A stretch of DNA of 64,000 nt, from positions 23,812,571 through 23,876,570 of the forward strand of contig CM060107.1 in assembly GCA_030522415.1 (NCBI GenBank), given 5' to 3'. The notes below the pieces were generated by a model. It worked only from the letters and a program-made list of their open reading frames with translations. It was not told the origin of the DNA and searched no databases. The translations under genes were made by a program, and so were the position numbers. This stretch comes from Channallabes apus. Taxonomy: Eukaryota > Chordata > Actinopteri > Siluriformes > Clariidae. Shown here in pieces: positions 18,854 to 31,850 of this stretch (the first letter of the stretch is position 1; each line of letters opens with the position of its first letter).

Positions 18854-20430
18854 TCTTTCCAGGACCAGGCATATCGTTCAATTATTTTTTGGCCAAATAG
18901 GCAGCCGTAACAAGAGGTGAGGGCGCGCGCGTCATCACATGTGCTTACCCGACTCTGCGTTCACCGTAAACTTCAATATACATAGACGTTTATATTTTTG
19001 TTTATTTGTATATGTATGTTATTAATTTTACTTTTTTAGAGATTGTATGTGCGTGCACGGAGAGTATGTGTTGATAAGTTTATGTGGATAAGTTGATAAG
19101 CGTATCAGAAAGCATTAAAATGTTCATTTGAATTAAAATGACACACACACACGTCTGTATATACAGTATATCAATTACATATATATCAATTTCATTAGTT
19201 CGTTCATTCTATTTGAAGCTTCGGATGTTTTTTTTTTTTTTGGTTTGGTTAGATTAGTTCTGAACTCGCTTCCGTGAAACTATCGCTAAAACAATGTACT
19301 GAGCCCTCCTGAGGATATAAAGCTTTATTATTGTGTTTGAATAAATATTCAGATCTACCACAGCAGGTAATAAACTATGGTGTGTCATAACCGAAGCAAA
19401 CACCACGATTATGCCTCGTTTCGTTCGACGGGAACGTGGTTCACTTGGCCGCGGTGTATTATAAACCTGTGGAATGTTTCACTGTTTATGCTCACATAAG
19501 AGGAATAAAAGCGAGTGAAATGTGGAAATGATGTGTGGCAACTCAATGAGAACTAAAGCAAAGATTTCGGTAACTCCACTGAGTGTAACATCTGCATAGT
19601 GACACTGAACATCTTCACTTTTCCGTTTACCTCTGAAAAAAAAGCTGTATTTTGTTTGTTTATATTTAGAGTTTTTATAACAGTAGAACAAGTACCCGCG
19701 CGCACGCACACACATAGACACACACACACAGACACACACATAGACACACACACATAGACACACAGACACACACACTCCCCTGAGCCCTCGGGAAACATCC
19801 AATCACCGTCGGTATACAAATGAGTCAAGACGCAGCCTAACGTGGTGTCGTGTCGGATTTCAGTGGTCACGGAGTGGGAAGACTTTGAAGAAGCTGCAGT
19901 GACAGCTGAACAACTTCACTTTTCCGTTTACCTCTGAGGAAAAAAAGCTGTATTTTGTTTGTTTATATCTAGAATTTTTATAGTAGTAGGAGAGAGTTAT
20001 AGTTTGGTCTGTACTGTAGTTCGCACCCTTGTAGAGAATAAATAAATGAATAACACCTTCATATCCCCTCTCAAGAGTGTCATAGTCCATTGTTAGTTTT
20101 AATGATCTGGCTGAAACTAATTATCACTACATAAGTACCCTAACACCATTGATCATGAGTCTCAGCTGAACCTAATTCTATACTTGTAACAGAAAGTGTA
20201 GATGCAGATTCCAAATGTGTATTTATATAATAGATAGATAGATAGATAGAAAGATAGATGTGTGTGTGTGTGTATAGGCTCTACGCAGGGGCAAGAGAGG
20301 GCAGCGCACCCTTAAATGTCTGCACATGTTAATATATTCCTAAAATGTATATATTACAAGTTGATAAACTGATCTGCGGTAGCGGAAAAATCCGCTGACA
20401 ATAGGACAGGCTACAGCGCACGCACACACA
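18854..20430 (+). repeat. repeat block R, copy 1
   Basis: Unclassified repeat seen again inverted at 34,713-36,372 and direct at 52,919-54,145. Marker pieces are TCCAGGACCAGGCATATCG, CACCATTGATCATGAG, GGCAAGAGAGGGCAGCGCACC and a hairpin AGCGGAAAAATCCGCT beside a CA microsatellite. Relative to the inverted copy it has an extra piece at about 19,297-20,072 that contains two near copies of an 88-bp segment (19,608 and 19,908). It includes (CA)n at 19,703-19,775 and (TAGA)n/(GT)n at 20,231-20,273. No coding signal. Confidence 0.65.
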
Positions 20431-20544
20431 CACACACATACACAAACATGAATCAATTTTATTGGAATTCCACGTGAAAGACCAATACAAAGTAGTGTAC
20501 ACGCGAGAAGTGGAACGAAAATCATACATGATTTAAAAAATTTT

Positions 20545-20760
20545 TTTTTTTACAAATAAATAACTGAAAAGTGGGGTGTGTGTAATTATTCAGCCCCCTT
20601 TGGTCTGAGTGCAGTCAGTTGGCCATAGACATTGCCTGATGAGTGCTAATGACTAGAGAGCACCTGTGTGTAATCTACACTCTCTCCATCGCTGTCTGAT
20701 ATACAGCACAGGTGTTTAGGTTCTGTTACCTGACAAAACAGGATAAACACATGCCATTTA
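20545..20760. repeat. possible DNA-transposon end relic
   Basis: The piece GTAATTATTCAGCCCCCTTT and the following CACCTGTGTGTAATC block look like the ends of a Tc1-type fish transposon. The rest of the element is missing. Assignment is from motif memory only. Confidence 0.3.
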
Positions 20761-21282
20761 AACAGCAATCATTTTATTTCACTTTTTCTGAGTCTTAGTG
20801 TGCAAACCTCGAATCAAATCATTAATGTTCGCCAAGTAAGTGAATGCATTTTAAAAACTATTTTTCTGAAGTGGATTGTCTATTGGTGTCAACAAAATTC
20901 TAGCCATATGGCAATATTAGTTTATCAATTTCTTTCACAATACTGATTTCTGACAAACAGTCACTAGATTAGGAGACTGACAGGGATCATATTTATACTT
21001 TTACATTTAGCTGTTTAATCTGCTGTTAGTTGTACGTCCGTATTCACAGACTATAACCTGGCCTGCTGTACTGAATGTGAGTCCACTGCATTTGGCGCTG
21101 CTTGTGTCTGAACGCAGCCAATCGTCTATCACATGATGGCAGGGAAAGGCACAGCCAATCAAAATGTTCATATGTGTTTTGGGGGCGGGAGGACTCAAGG
21201 AGAGAACGTGATTTATCCCTTTCTGCGTGTCTAGGTTAATGTTGACAGAACGATTTAAAAAAAAAGTGGATTAAATTATTGG

Positions 21283-21354
21283 TGGGGACATTTCAATGGT
21301 CGGAGGATATTGGTGGGGACACATCCCCTCCATCCACCCTAAATCTACGCCCCT
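21283..21354 (-). repeat. hAT terminal fragment
   Basis: On the minus strand it starts CAGGGGCGTAGATTTAGGG, the same end type as the hAT element at 54,344 (CAGGGGCGTAAATC), and contains two GGTGGGGACA copies. The partner end was not found. Around it (20,760-22,290) I see only AT-rich non-coding DNA and a (CA)n at 21,486-21,510. Confidence 0.45.
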
Positions 21355-22289
21355 GTATATATATAATTTTAAACTATTTATTAATTTGTCTTTTATTTAC
21401 TTACTTACTAGCGAATGCTTTTTTAGGGCTCTAAAAACTACAGCAGTATGAATGACAATGGAATAGGACGTGTGAGTTGCACCGGTCACACACACACACA
21501 CACACACACATTTTCATTATATGTATATTACCTTTAGTCTTGTGTTTGTGTTTATGGTGATGTTCTGTAAAGAAACGTTTGCAAAAAAAATCGCTAAAGT
21601 TTGCTAGCGGATAGCACATATTGCACAATATTACAAATATATATTTTTATGTCACATACACTTTACTGCATGCTACAAACAAATATGAAAGTTCAGTAGC
21701 ACGGCATTTTGCCGAGCATTTGATAACGCATTGTTTGTTTTGCTTACGGCCATACACTATTGTTTTGCTTACACTATTCTTACTTATTGCAACGTGACCA
21801 CAGTTTTGTAATTTATATTCTGTATATGGACGGCTGAGGAAACCCGAAGACTCATCCGTGTTCGTGGTGAAAATGAGCAACTTTTTTAAAAATCGAAATA
21901 CGGCGCAAAAAACCTTTGGGAGTGAGTAATCTCTCTTATTGGAATGTGTGATAAACATCGGCGCATGTCCTCTGACGTAACATGGACACACAGGAATGTA
22001 AATGAACACTGCATTTATGACCCAAAAAATAAACGCTTTGAGATGATTTATTTGCCGTATGGTGTGTTTATTTGAATATGTTCAGTAAATTTATGAATTA
22101 CACTCAAAGTGTCAGCGAAACCGGTTTGCAAATAATTTGTGTGTGTGTTAGGTGATGTGAGAGTGGGTTTTTCAAACTTGCAGTAAAACATTTTTGGGGG
22201 CAGTTTTTGATTCCCCCTTATCTAAGTACTGTAAAAACTTATATAGTCTTGGGTTAAAAAGTCTGCATTTCAACATGCATCCCCCACCT

Positions 22290-23360
22290 CCAAAGACTAA
22301 GCTCCTGTTGGTATAGCTCTTAAGGTCACTGTGGCACGCAAACCCCCTGACCACAATAAGGTGGCAATCCCTCAGGGGGGGGAGGTGAAAAATACAAATT
22401 AAATAAAATAAATTATCCTTAATCCAGATTTTATCAATCAACGACATAATATTTATCTTAGCTGGATGGTCTAATTCTCAAAACCGTTTAACCTAAAGAA
22501 AAACATAACACACTATAACTAGAATATTTGCAAAACTGAAAGGTTTTCTTATGAATAATTAAAAAAAACATTATAACTCAAAAAGATCATATTATGTTTA
22601 TATATATATATATTTTATAGTAACTGAACAGCTCTCTTCTCTCCAATCCACTCATACACCACAGTCTCCTATTTCTCTGTGCGCGCGCTGCAGCCTGTGA
22701 ATGAATACACGCAGCGGAGGTTTTACATATTTAAAACGTAAAAAGGTGTCTCCATCATAAATAGCCCTGAATTAACTAAGAGAGAGAGAGAGGAGAAAGG
22801 TGTTTTGCTGGCGAAAAACATTTTAGGCAGAGACGCCTGCTCGTTTGTTTTAAAAACCCCCAATTCTACCCCATTCCCGGAAACCGGTTTGATAACTTCA
22901 CACCTTATGTGAATGAAAGGTGAGATGGGGGAATTACAGTGGGGGTTCTGTGGGTCTCCAAACTCAGAAGGCTACGTGTCAGCCGATAACTGCTCCTTTG
23001 ATCTGCTGGTTACAGCGGGGCGCCGACTGCTGATGAGCGTATAGTAGCCTGTACAAGCTAGGCCATTTTTAGATTACATTTGAAATTTTAAGGGGTTGAA
23101 TAGAGAACCTACTGTCTTATTTATGTAGCAAAAACACGAAATTAAACTAGATAACATGATCAGAGTTTTAATATTTATATTTAACTAGATGAAAGGCTTT
23201 TCAAGTCACATGGAAAAAAAAATTCTGTTCAGTTCTACAGTTTATCCCACAGTTTATTCCATTGTCCAGCCTCAGGCCAATGTAATCAATGTAATATGCT
23301 GTTTTCTGGTTAAATTTTTTTGATTGGACCCGTACATAGAAAGTTTATACTGTAAACATA
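22290..23360 (+). repeat. end of block R plus block S, copy 1
   Basis: Contains ACAATAAGGTGGCAATCCCT and CTGGATGGTCTAATTCTCAA (end of R), then a block with TTTTGCTGGCGAAAAACATT, GTGTCAGCCGATAACTGCTC and CATTGTCCAGCCTCA (S). The same order recurs at 53,945-54,145 and 56,270-57,340. No conserved reading frame is obvious. Confidence 0.6.
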
Positions 23361-23385
23361 CTTTATATTATATAAAAAATAAAAG

Positions 23386-25560
23386 AATCGCTCAAGTTTG
23401 CTAGCGGATAGCAGAGATTGCACGATATTACAAATATATATTTTTGTGTCACATACACTTTACTGCATGCTACAAACAAACTCACCCGTAATTGTCAGGT
23501 AAAATCTACTTAATTAAATTAACAATAAAATAAATCAAGTAAAAGTTACATAATTATACTTAATGCACAAATTACTTGATTATTTTAAATAAATCTAAAG
23601 TTAATGCATTGTTGTATCAGCAGGAACCTTGATTTTATGAAATTACTATAATTTTGTTTTGTGAGATTTTCCCTTACTTGGTTTTATCAATTTATATTAC
23701 TCCCTATAATAATGTAAACATTGCTAATTTATGTTTTGGAAAGAAACTTAAGTAATTATTTCATCTATATCTTTCATAAATCACACAACTAAAATATAAT
23801 TAAACAGTTTATTCACCAACATTACCAAATATTTGTGACATTCACAGTCTAGATCCAAGTTGTCTTTTTAATAAAAGTGCATTCAGCTAAATTTTGCATC
23901 CATAGAAAAAAAACTGCACGGCACCAGGGCCTGAAATACTTGTTTTAAACAAAATTGTGTAAAATAATAAATAAATAAAATACAGCATTCATTTAGAAAT
24001 AAAATGCAGCAGAAAATACTTTAAACAAACTGTAGAATAAACGTTAAAATGTAATAGCCCTCTGAAGCAGTGAAGTTGCAACTTTCAAATCAGCACTCTG
24101 GACTAGTGCACTTAAAAGTATGCCATTGAAACCTTAATGCATGAAAACATTTTAAGCTGAACATGTAAACACAACATGTAAACACTTGTAGTCAAGCCAA
24201 ATCAAATGTTTTAAGATGATAACTTCATCTTTAAAGCTTGCACTTTTGGTGATAGCTTAATCCCATCAAGTTCTAGAAGAACTTTCTGAAAATAGCCTCT
24301 CCTTCAAGGATTATGGATACACCAACCGGTTCTTCCCCTTCAACAGCACGGACGACAAGGATTTTAAGAAGGTGTCACTTCGTCTGTCCCCCTGCATAAA
24401 ATTTACAAGAAAATAAATCATTTATTTTGAGAAACAAAAAAAATCTGAATTGCTTCAACCTGTGCTGACTTCATTGAGAAAAAAATAATAATAAAAATAA
24501 ATGATAATAAAAAAATGACCATCACTTCATATACTTCATATTGTTAAACTTGGGTTAAATTGCTTTAGCACTAATCTTGCATCAGTAAAACATGGCATGA
24601 GATGGCTTTACAGTGTCAGGAAATCCTATGATGAATGCTGAGTTTGTATTTAAAGGGTTAGTCCAAACATGAAAATTCGTTCAATAATTACTCATATTTA
24701 TATATTCATTTGCATTTATATGCTTCTGTCCAATACAACAAACACTATATTCAAGGTATTAATAAATTGTATAATTAATAAGAAAACAATGCTTTACCAG
24801 GCAATCAAAGAGATCCTCTTCAGATTCACGTCTCATCTTTACGCTTTGTTTCTGTGAAAATATTTACATTGTATCATTACATAATCTTTTATTCGTACAA
24901 CTACATTTAGGCCTTTATCCAAAGCAAATTACAAAAGAGGAAGGCATCAAGCATGTCAAGCAGTGCTACTAACACAAAGTTTCTGACACTGTTAGAAACA
25001 GATATTTGCATTTCTGCTTTAATATCCGTGTTATTTATTGGTGACTTTGACGGTTGTCTGTTACAATATTTTTCTTAAATATTCACCATTCAAATAATTG
25101 TTTTATGTAGATAAGTTACAGCAGAATTCGTAGAAAACAGACAAAATAATGTATTTAGTCTTTCTAAATACCAGAATTGATTTTTATTTTGTTTTACTGT
25201 TCAAAAGTAGCAGTTATTCTTCAATGAATGTTTTCTATAATGAGGATTAACGTCTGCTTTGGAAGAGAGGTCAAATAAACAAATGTTCACAATGGGGGAA
25301 AAAAAGTTAAATAAAATGCCTTTATTTCACTTCAGAGACCTATGAAAAAATAAATTCTAGTAAGTATAAAACGCCATGGTCAGTTTTTATCCCATATAAT
25401 GTACACACATTATATGATAAAAAAAAAAAGTAGAAAAAAACAATGATCAGTTCTTATTCAGGACGTCCCATACTATATACACACCACATATGAAACTATT
25501 TTACTGCAGCATTTTTCAGATATGGGGCATTATTACATTTCAAAGGGGTATAAAGACCCC
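23386..25560. other. AT-rich non-coding DNA with block T
   Basis: 23,386-23,480 repeats 21,590-21,670 (GCTAGCGGATAGCA piece). 23,480-23,620 (block T, GTCAGGTAAAATCTACTTAA) recurs at 57,500-57,600. Nothing else recognised; no open frame longer than about 60 codons has family resemblance. Confidence 0.5.
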
Positions 25561-26600
25561 ATTTCTAATAAGTGTAAAAGCTAAACTTACCTCGAACACG
25601 ACAAACTCCAGCTGCAGCCACGCCGTGTTGTAACCTCCGTGATGATTCCCAACCGACTGATACACAGCGCGGGCACAGCGACTCCAAACACGCATGCGCA
25701 GTTTAATTTGCACACATTTTCGGCTTCACTAGACACACAATACTTCAGACTGAAACAGAAAAAAAACAATGATCAGTTCTTATTCAGGACGTCCCATACT
25801 ATATACACACCACATATGAAACTATTTTACTGCAGCCTTTTTCAGATATGGGGCATTCTCTCTGTGTTGTTCATGAAACTACCGTAATCACTGTAATATG
25901 CGCGCGCACTAAAATCAATCGCGGCTGGCTTGACCGTGTTTTTCTGAACCGCGGCTGGCTTTACCGCAGTAAATTAGAGCTGCTGTCAATACTGTATGAA
26001 CATATGTACAGGTTCTTTACTCGTAACTCATTAATAAAGTTCGGCTTCAGAAAAAAAAACGTTTATTGCTAGTGCTCTTTTATCATTTAATGCTTTAACA
26101 CACACGACTCAGTTTGTTCAGAAATGGCATCTAACTGGCGAGCCTTTGTCTGAACACGCCGTTTTCACTCAGGGTGGGGGTAAGAAACACACATCTCGGT
26201 GTATTAATCCGCGCGCTCGGTTCGTTATTATTTTATTTATTTATTTATTTACCACAGGACCCATGGGGGCTCCGTAGGTTCAGTTTTTTACACGAAAACG
26301 GTGTTTTGTGAATCTCCACACTATTAAAAACTGAAATTGCTAATTGTACGTCCTGAGATTAAGATGAACATTTATTGGGAGTCATGAAAGCGAGAATCAC
26401 ATCCAAAAAAAAAAGCTAAACTTACCTCGAACACGACAAACTCCAGCTGCAGCCACGCCGTGTTGTAACCTCCGTGATGATTCCCAACCGACTGATACAC
26501 AGCGCGGGCACAGCGACTCCAAACACGCATGCGCAGTTTAATTTGCACACATTTTCGGCTTCAGTAGACACACAATACTTCAGACTGAAACACGACTGCC
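25439..26600. repeat. local direct duplications
   Basis: A 70-bp piece at 25,439-25,509 recurs at 25,768-25,838 (CAGTTCTTATTCAGGACGTC). A roughly 190-bp piece at 25,575-25,760 recurs at 26,415-26,600 (ACCTCGAACACGACAAACTC). The latter recurs a third time at 60,330-60,500. Confidence 0.8.
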
Positions 26601-26712
26601 CCCTACAGGTAATGAAGGGCATGTTCACAGCTTCCCGCACGCAGCCGCGCAAAGCCGCGGCAAGTCACGGGATCCCTTTTCTCGAAACGCAGGTTTTTAA
26701 TGGCGACATCTG
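25966..26712 (+). repeat. block U, copy 1
   Basis: Starts AAATTAGAGCTGCTGTCAAT and ends near TTTTTAATGGCGACATCTGT. The same sequence with small differences is at 59,870-60,628, in the same orientation, after block T in both places. Contains a (TTTA)n run at about 26,234. Confidence 0.8.
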
Positions 26713-26882
26713 TATGGGTACAATGGGGAGGATGCAATTACCTCCAGCCCCAGTGAGCGCATTTGATTCGTGACTCACTGCAGTTGGTGTATTTGTTGTG
26801 TCACTTTCAGTTTCGTTTCTGTGGGCGCTCGTAACTGACTGCGCCGTATCTGGCACTGCTATGTGTAGCATGCGTGGATGTG

Positions 26883-27156
26883 GCTTGTGTTTCCGTAGCC
26901 TTCCGCATCTAAACTGAACTCTCTATCATATGACAGTCATACAAATGCATGTAATTGTGGAATGACATCACAGACCAACTTACGATTGTCAAAATGGATG
27001 CATAACTAAGAAATATAAAGCTTATGGCTTATGTAACAAACTTAATTCTTAATGCTTTACTAATGAATAGAACAAGGTAGAATAAATGAAATAATAACAA
27101 GTAAAATAAAATAAACACAACAACAAATTCATAACAAATACGATATGGCTCTTACA
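26883..27156 (-). repeat. BEL/Pao LTR fragment
   Basis: Nearly identical to 4,632-4,906, the first half (minus strand) of the BEL 3' LTR. Its minus-strand start TGTAAGAGCC at 27,156 is flanked by AGCAC (27,157-27,161), the same five bases that flank the distal end of the 3' LTR at 4,304-4,308. The other half is missing at 26,883. Confidence 0.7.
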
Positions 27157-27311
27157 AGCACTATGCCCTGAATCAGATCACCTTTGTGATTTTTTGATTT
27201 TTAAATAAAACATAATCATATAATTTTTTATTTATCAATGTATTTATTTATTTTTCAAATTATTAATTATAGAATTCCCACATTAAAAATGTTAACAAAT
27301 AAAAAAAAACA

Positions 27312-29103
27312 CACTGTAAAAAATTGCTGTTAAAAACAGCCACAATCTGACAGTAATGTCCTGTTTTCCATTAAAGCAGTAATATGCTGTTAGAAAACAT
27401 TGTATTCTGGGAAATATTTTGCACTTCTTAACAGTAGTCTTCTGTATTTATTTAAAACGGTTATCTGCTGTATTTTGCGATGCATTGTGGTCTAGTCCTA
27501 TTTGATAATGTTTTAAATAATGGTAAATTTTTTTAGAAAACTGATTGGAGTGGACAAGTGCAAAGTTCATTACAATTCTATCGAAGTAATTTGTTTTGTG
27601 TTATTATGAACATAGCTTTTAGATGCAGCAATTTAAAAGATCATTTTCAGTCAAGTATACGTGAACTTGCTGCAAACATTATTACTTATTTATATAGCTT
27701 TTATTCTGAAGGGGACACACAAGGAAGTCCTTCGTATTCCACACTGCAACTCTATTATTTCTGCTGATCAAATACTACAGAGTTAATCATATAGTTAATG
27801 TATAGTTATCAAGTAATCAAATAAATTTTTTATCATACTTGATTTCTCTTTGGGCTAACCTTCATTCATTTATTCATTTTCTATACCGCTTAATCCTGTG
27901 TTCAGGATTTTAGTTAGACAATGCTGTGTGAATATCACCTTACTATCTGAGTTGTCATCATTGCTTGACAATTCTAGACAAAGTCTCTAAATTACTGCTT
28001 ATTGTTTTTTTTCCAGTCGTACAGTACTCTAGAATAAATCTGGAGTGAAACAATGAGCCAAGGAATGATTACAGGTACTGTGCATGTGTCCCCTCACAGG
28101 ATCCGTAGAAAGTACAGTAAATACCAAATTCTGTGTACAGTCCCCTCAGACAGATGTGCATAGTGATAATCCTTATTTTTTTTTGCCAATTTTTTGTTCC
28201 ACACTCTAGTCCAGTAGGTGGCAGTACTGCACCAACCATAACATGAACAAGTGATACTCTCAAAAAACATGAGTACTTGAGATCTGTGCAGCACTTTCAA
28301 ATTGTACTTGTAGATTATTTCATAGCTTCATTTGTATAATATTAGATTCAATTGCATTTGCTTGTGAGGCTATTATATACCTTTTTTCCTACTTGTACTT
28401 TACTGTTTTGATATTACTTGTATTGTTATTGTTACTGAACATTTTTACAATTTAAAATGCTTGTACTTTAAACAAGTTTTCATTTGTTGCCTTGATTTGA
28501 GCAGCTGTTATTATGCAATTTAATGTGAAAAGAAAATTGTCATTTGAGTTTTTTGTGTAAAAATTTTACATTTAAATGGAACAAGTAGACTTAATAATTC
28601 TTGATAATTTAAGACTTATTCATGGCTATTGTTTTAACTTTTTTAATAAAAAATATCATTTGTTGAAACAATCATTTCTGATGTGTTTATTATCTATTTC
28701 ATAGATATTTACAGAGCAATACTTTTCTACATTTATTTGGAATTTATTTGTTTACTAAACAGGGAAAATAAAAGTTAAATTGAAATATTCAGTTCCGCAT
28801 TGAATTTTTACAGAAAATTGCTGTAAAAATAAATACTGTATACTGTAAAATTAGAGTAGATTGCTGGTGTCTCTGCTGCCAGTATTCTACTGTAAATTGT
28901 AAAAAATACAGATATATACTGTGTTTTATGTTTATGGTAATAAACTGTAAAGTGATTTAACAGTTTATTACCATAAATATACAGCATAAGTACTGTAAAA
29001 TTACAGTATTTTACAGCATGAGTACTGTACAATTACAGAAGATTTCTGGCTTCTGTGCTTCCAGTAAATTACTTATTATTTAACAGGAAACATTATTACA
29101 GTG
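27312..29103. mobile_element. possible CACTA-like (EnSpm) non-autonomous element
   Basis: Ends read CACTGTAAAAAATTGCTG (left) and, on the minus strand, CACTGTAATAATG (right). The interior has many TACTGTAAAAT-like subterminal motifs and no transposase. I see no clear 3-bp target duplication. The right edge is tentative. Confidence 0.35.
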
Positions 29104-29280
29104 CACTGACATTTCTTGGGTGGGTGGTATGACTATCCTGTGAGTGTGTGAGTGTTAAAATTTGTGATTTGTGATATACATGAGTATAAGTGTGTTTGTG
29201 TATATGTGCGTGTGTGTCTCTGTGAGTGTGAGAGTGTTAACATTGTGATATAAGTTCAAAATCAATGAACTTCAAAATCT

Positions 29281-29528
29281 GCTTCAAAATCAATTTCGCA
29301 TTGATTTTAAAATACTACTCTTGACATATAAAGCATTAAATGGTCTCGCGCCGGAGTATCTGAGCGAACTGCTAGTGTCCAATGATCCGCCACGCCTACT
29401 TCGATCAAAGGATGCAGGCTGCTTGTCAGTACCGCGCATTATGAAAAGTACAGCTGGGGGCAGAGCTTTTTCTTACAAAGCCCGAAAATTATGGAATAGT
29501 CTTCCAAATTGGGTTCGGGACACAGACA
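29281..29528 (+). pseudogene. L2-type LINE ORF2, C-terminal fragment
   Basis: The frame reads [19 protein letters not shown] ... FSYKARKLWNSLPNWVRD, the conserved C-terminus of L2-clade LINE ORF2. It is cut at 29,528 by the 3' end of the minus-strand LINE that starts there. 5'-truncated, as usual for LINEs. Confidence 0.85.
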
Positions 29529-31850
29529 ATTCAATTCAGTTCAATTCAATTTTATTTATATAGCGCTTTTAACAATGGTCATTGTCTCAAAGCAGCTTCA
29601 CAAAAATGAAAGAAAATTTACAAAAAAAATAAATAAATAAAATAATAATAATAATAATAATAATAATTTTAGAAAAGAAAATAATTGGAAGTGTGTATAT
29701 GTGAGAAAAATGTGTAGATAATAATATTAATAATAATAATAATAATAATAATGAGACGAATTAATGAAATCTCTCTGATGAGCAAGCCAAGGGTGACGGC
29801 GACGGTGGCAAGGAAAAACTCCCTGAGATGGAATTAGGAAGAAACCTTGAGAGGAACCAGACTCAACAGGGAACCCATCCTCATTTGGGCGATAACAGAT
29901 AAAAATGATATAACATCTCGTGTGTTGTGCAGGTGAAAATTCAATATGACAGAAATTATTTAAATTGACATGAAGACCAGTTCAGCATAGCGACAAGTCA
30001 GTAGGTGCAGAGGGCAGATGAAGTCTGGATCACTGGAAGCACAGGAGCAGCATGTGTAGCTCCAACCATCATAAAGCTGAATACAGCTGGAGCTGGTCCT
30101 TCTCTCAGGAACCTCACAGGGTCGGCCTTTGTCTACTGAAGCTGGCAAAATCTCCCGAAGCCTCGGGATGGGTAGAGAAATACAGAACAGATGGAGAGAA
30201 TTAGCGTAGTTGCCATTCGGGATAGGTGTACTGGAGTATGACATTATGGGAGGAGTTATGTGTATGCTAGATTAAAAAGATGCGTCTTGAGTCTACTTTT
30301 GAACTGAGAAACCGTGTGCTCCTCGAACACTGTGTGGAAGGCTATTCCAAAGCTTTGGAGCTAAATATGAAAATGCCCTACCCCCTTTTGTAGATTTTGA
30401 AATTCTGGGAACTACCAGAACTCCGGAGCTTTGTGATCTTAAGGCGCGTGGTGGATTGTAGCGTATCAGAAGACTGGTTAGGTATGTGGGAGCTAAACCA
30501 TTTAAGGCCTTGTATGTAAGTAATACTATTTTATAATTTATTCTAAACTGAACAGGTAGCCAGTGCAGGGATGATGATAATATTGGGGTTATATGATCAT
30601 ATTTTCTGGATCTAGTGAGAATCCTGGCGGCTGCATTTTGGACTAACTGAAGCTTGTTTATTGAGGATGCAGGACAACCACCTAGTAATGCATTACAATA
30701 GTCCAGTCTGGAGGTCATGAATGCATGAACTAGCTTTTCTGCATCAGATACGGATAAGATGTTCCTAAGTTTAGCAATATTTCGAAGATGGAAAAAGGCT
30801 GTTTTTGTGATATTTGAAATGTGATTTTCAAAAGACAAGTTACTGTCTAATATTACGCCCAGGTCTTTTACTGCTGAGCTGGTAGTAACAGTACATTCTT
30901 CTAAGCGCAGGCTGAATTGTGAAAGCTGTTGTGTGCTGGTTTTTGGGCCAATAAGTAATATCTCTGTCTTATCTGAATTTAATAAAAGAAAGTTATTGGT
31001 CATCCAATCTTTTATGTCCTGGACACACTCAGTTAATCTAGACAACTTAGGTATTTTGTCTGGTTTAGTTGAGATATATAATTGAGTATCATCAGCATAA
31101 CAATGGAAACTAATCCCATGTCTTCTAATGATGTTACCCAAGGGAAGCATGTATATTGAGAACAACAGAGGTCCTAAAACTGACCCTTGTGGGACCCCTT
31201 TTTTCACTGGCATTACACCAGACGGTTCTCCATTTAGATCTACAAAATGGTAGCGATCAGACAGGTAAGATCTAAACCATTTTAATGCCTGTCCCTGAAT
31301 ACCTATATAATTTTGTAAGCGATCTATGAGAAAATTATGATCTACAGTGTCGAATGCAGCACTAAGATCGAGCAGGACTAGCAATGAGATGCAGCCTTGG
31401 TCTGAAGCTAAAAACAAGTCGTTTGTAATCTTAACTAGTGCAGTTTCTGTGCTATGATGGGGCCTGAAACCTGACTGAAATTCTTCAAGGATGTTGTTAT
31501 CCTGCAAGAATGTGCATATTTGAGCTGATACTACTTTTTCTAGTATTTTTGATATGAACAGAAGGTTTGAGATCGGTCTGTAATTTTTTATTTCATTCGC
31601 GTCCAAATTAGATTTTTTAAGAAGCGGCTTAATAACTGCTAACTTGAAAGGTTTAGGGACGTGACCTAGATATAATGAAGAATTAATAATGTTTAGAAGT
31701 GGCTCTCCAACCGTAAGCATCACTTCTTTTAAAAATCTGGTTGGGATTGGGTCTAACAGGCACGTTGTTGATTTAGCCGAGGTGATAAGTTTATACAGCT
31801 CTTCCTGTCCTATACCTGTAAAGCACTGAAAATCTAAATGTGAAGCTATA
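29529..31850 (-). mobile_element. L2-type LINE, 5'-truncated copy
   Basis: On the minus strand: RT domain from about 31,850, stop, then a 3' UTR of about 730 bp ending in TTGAATT-type repeats at 29,529. The 3' UTR contains the TATATAGCGCTTTT and AACCTTGAGAGGAACC motifs typical of fish L2 tails. Its 3' end lies within another L2 fragment of the opposite strand. Includes (AAT)n at 29,641-29,668 and 29,719-29,752. Confidence 0.88.
30256..31850 (-). pseudogene. L2-type LINE reverse transcriptase
   Basis: ORF2 RT drives target-primed reverse transcription. The frame is open from about 31,850 to 30,293. Motifs: [60 protein letters not shown] and the catalytic [11 protein letters not shown], then [12 protein letters not shown] and [11 protein letters not shown]. 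The endonuclease is missing by 5' truncation. A one-base shift near 30,310 moves the normal C-terminus ([13 protein letters not shown], ending at 30,256) out of frame; otherwise the coding is clean, so it is a young copy. Confidence 0.88.

Noticed and set aside
19479..19870. Cys/Val-rich minus ORFs
   Set aside because: They are translations of the CA microsatellite (CVCVCV), as are similar ORFs at 34,599-34,902, 35,444-35,635 and 53,816-54,063.
20330..20430. Repeat R hairpin AGCGG..CCGCT as a Helitron 3' end
   Set aside because: No CTRR terminus follows at the expected distance, no TC start was found, and no A|T insertion site is visible.
25587..25887. ORFs repeated at 25,587, 26,422 and 60,156
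   Set aside because: They repeat only because the DNA is duplicated (block U); frames differ in length and have no domain.
29960..30244. 94-codon minus ORF
   Set aside because: Lies entirely in the L2 LINE 3' UTR, downstream of the ORF2 stop.
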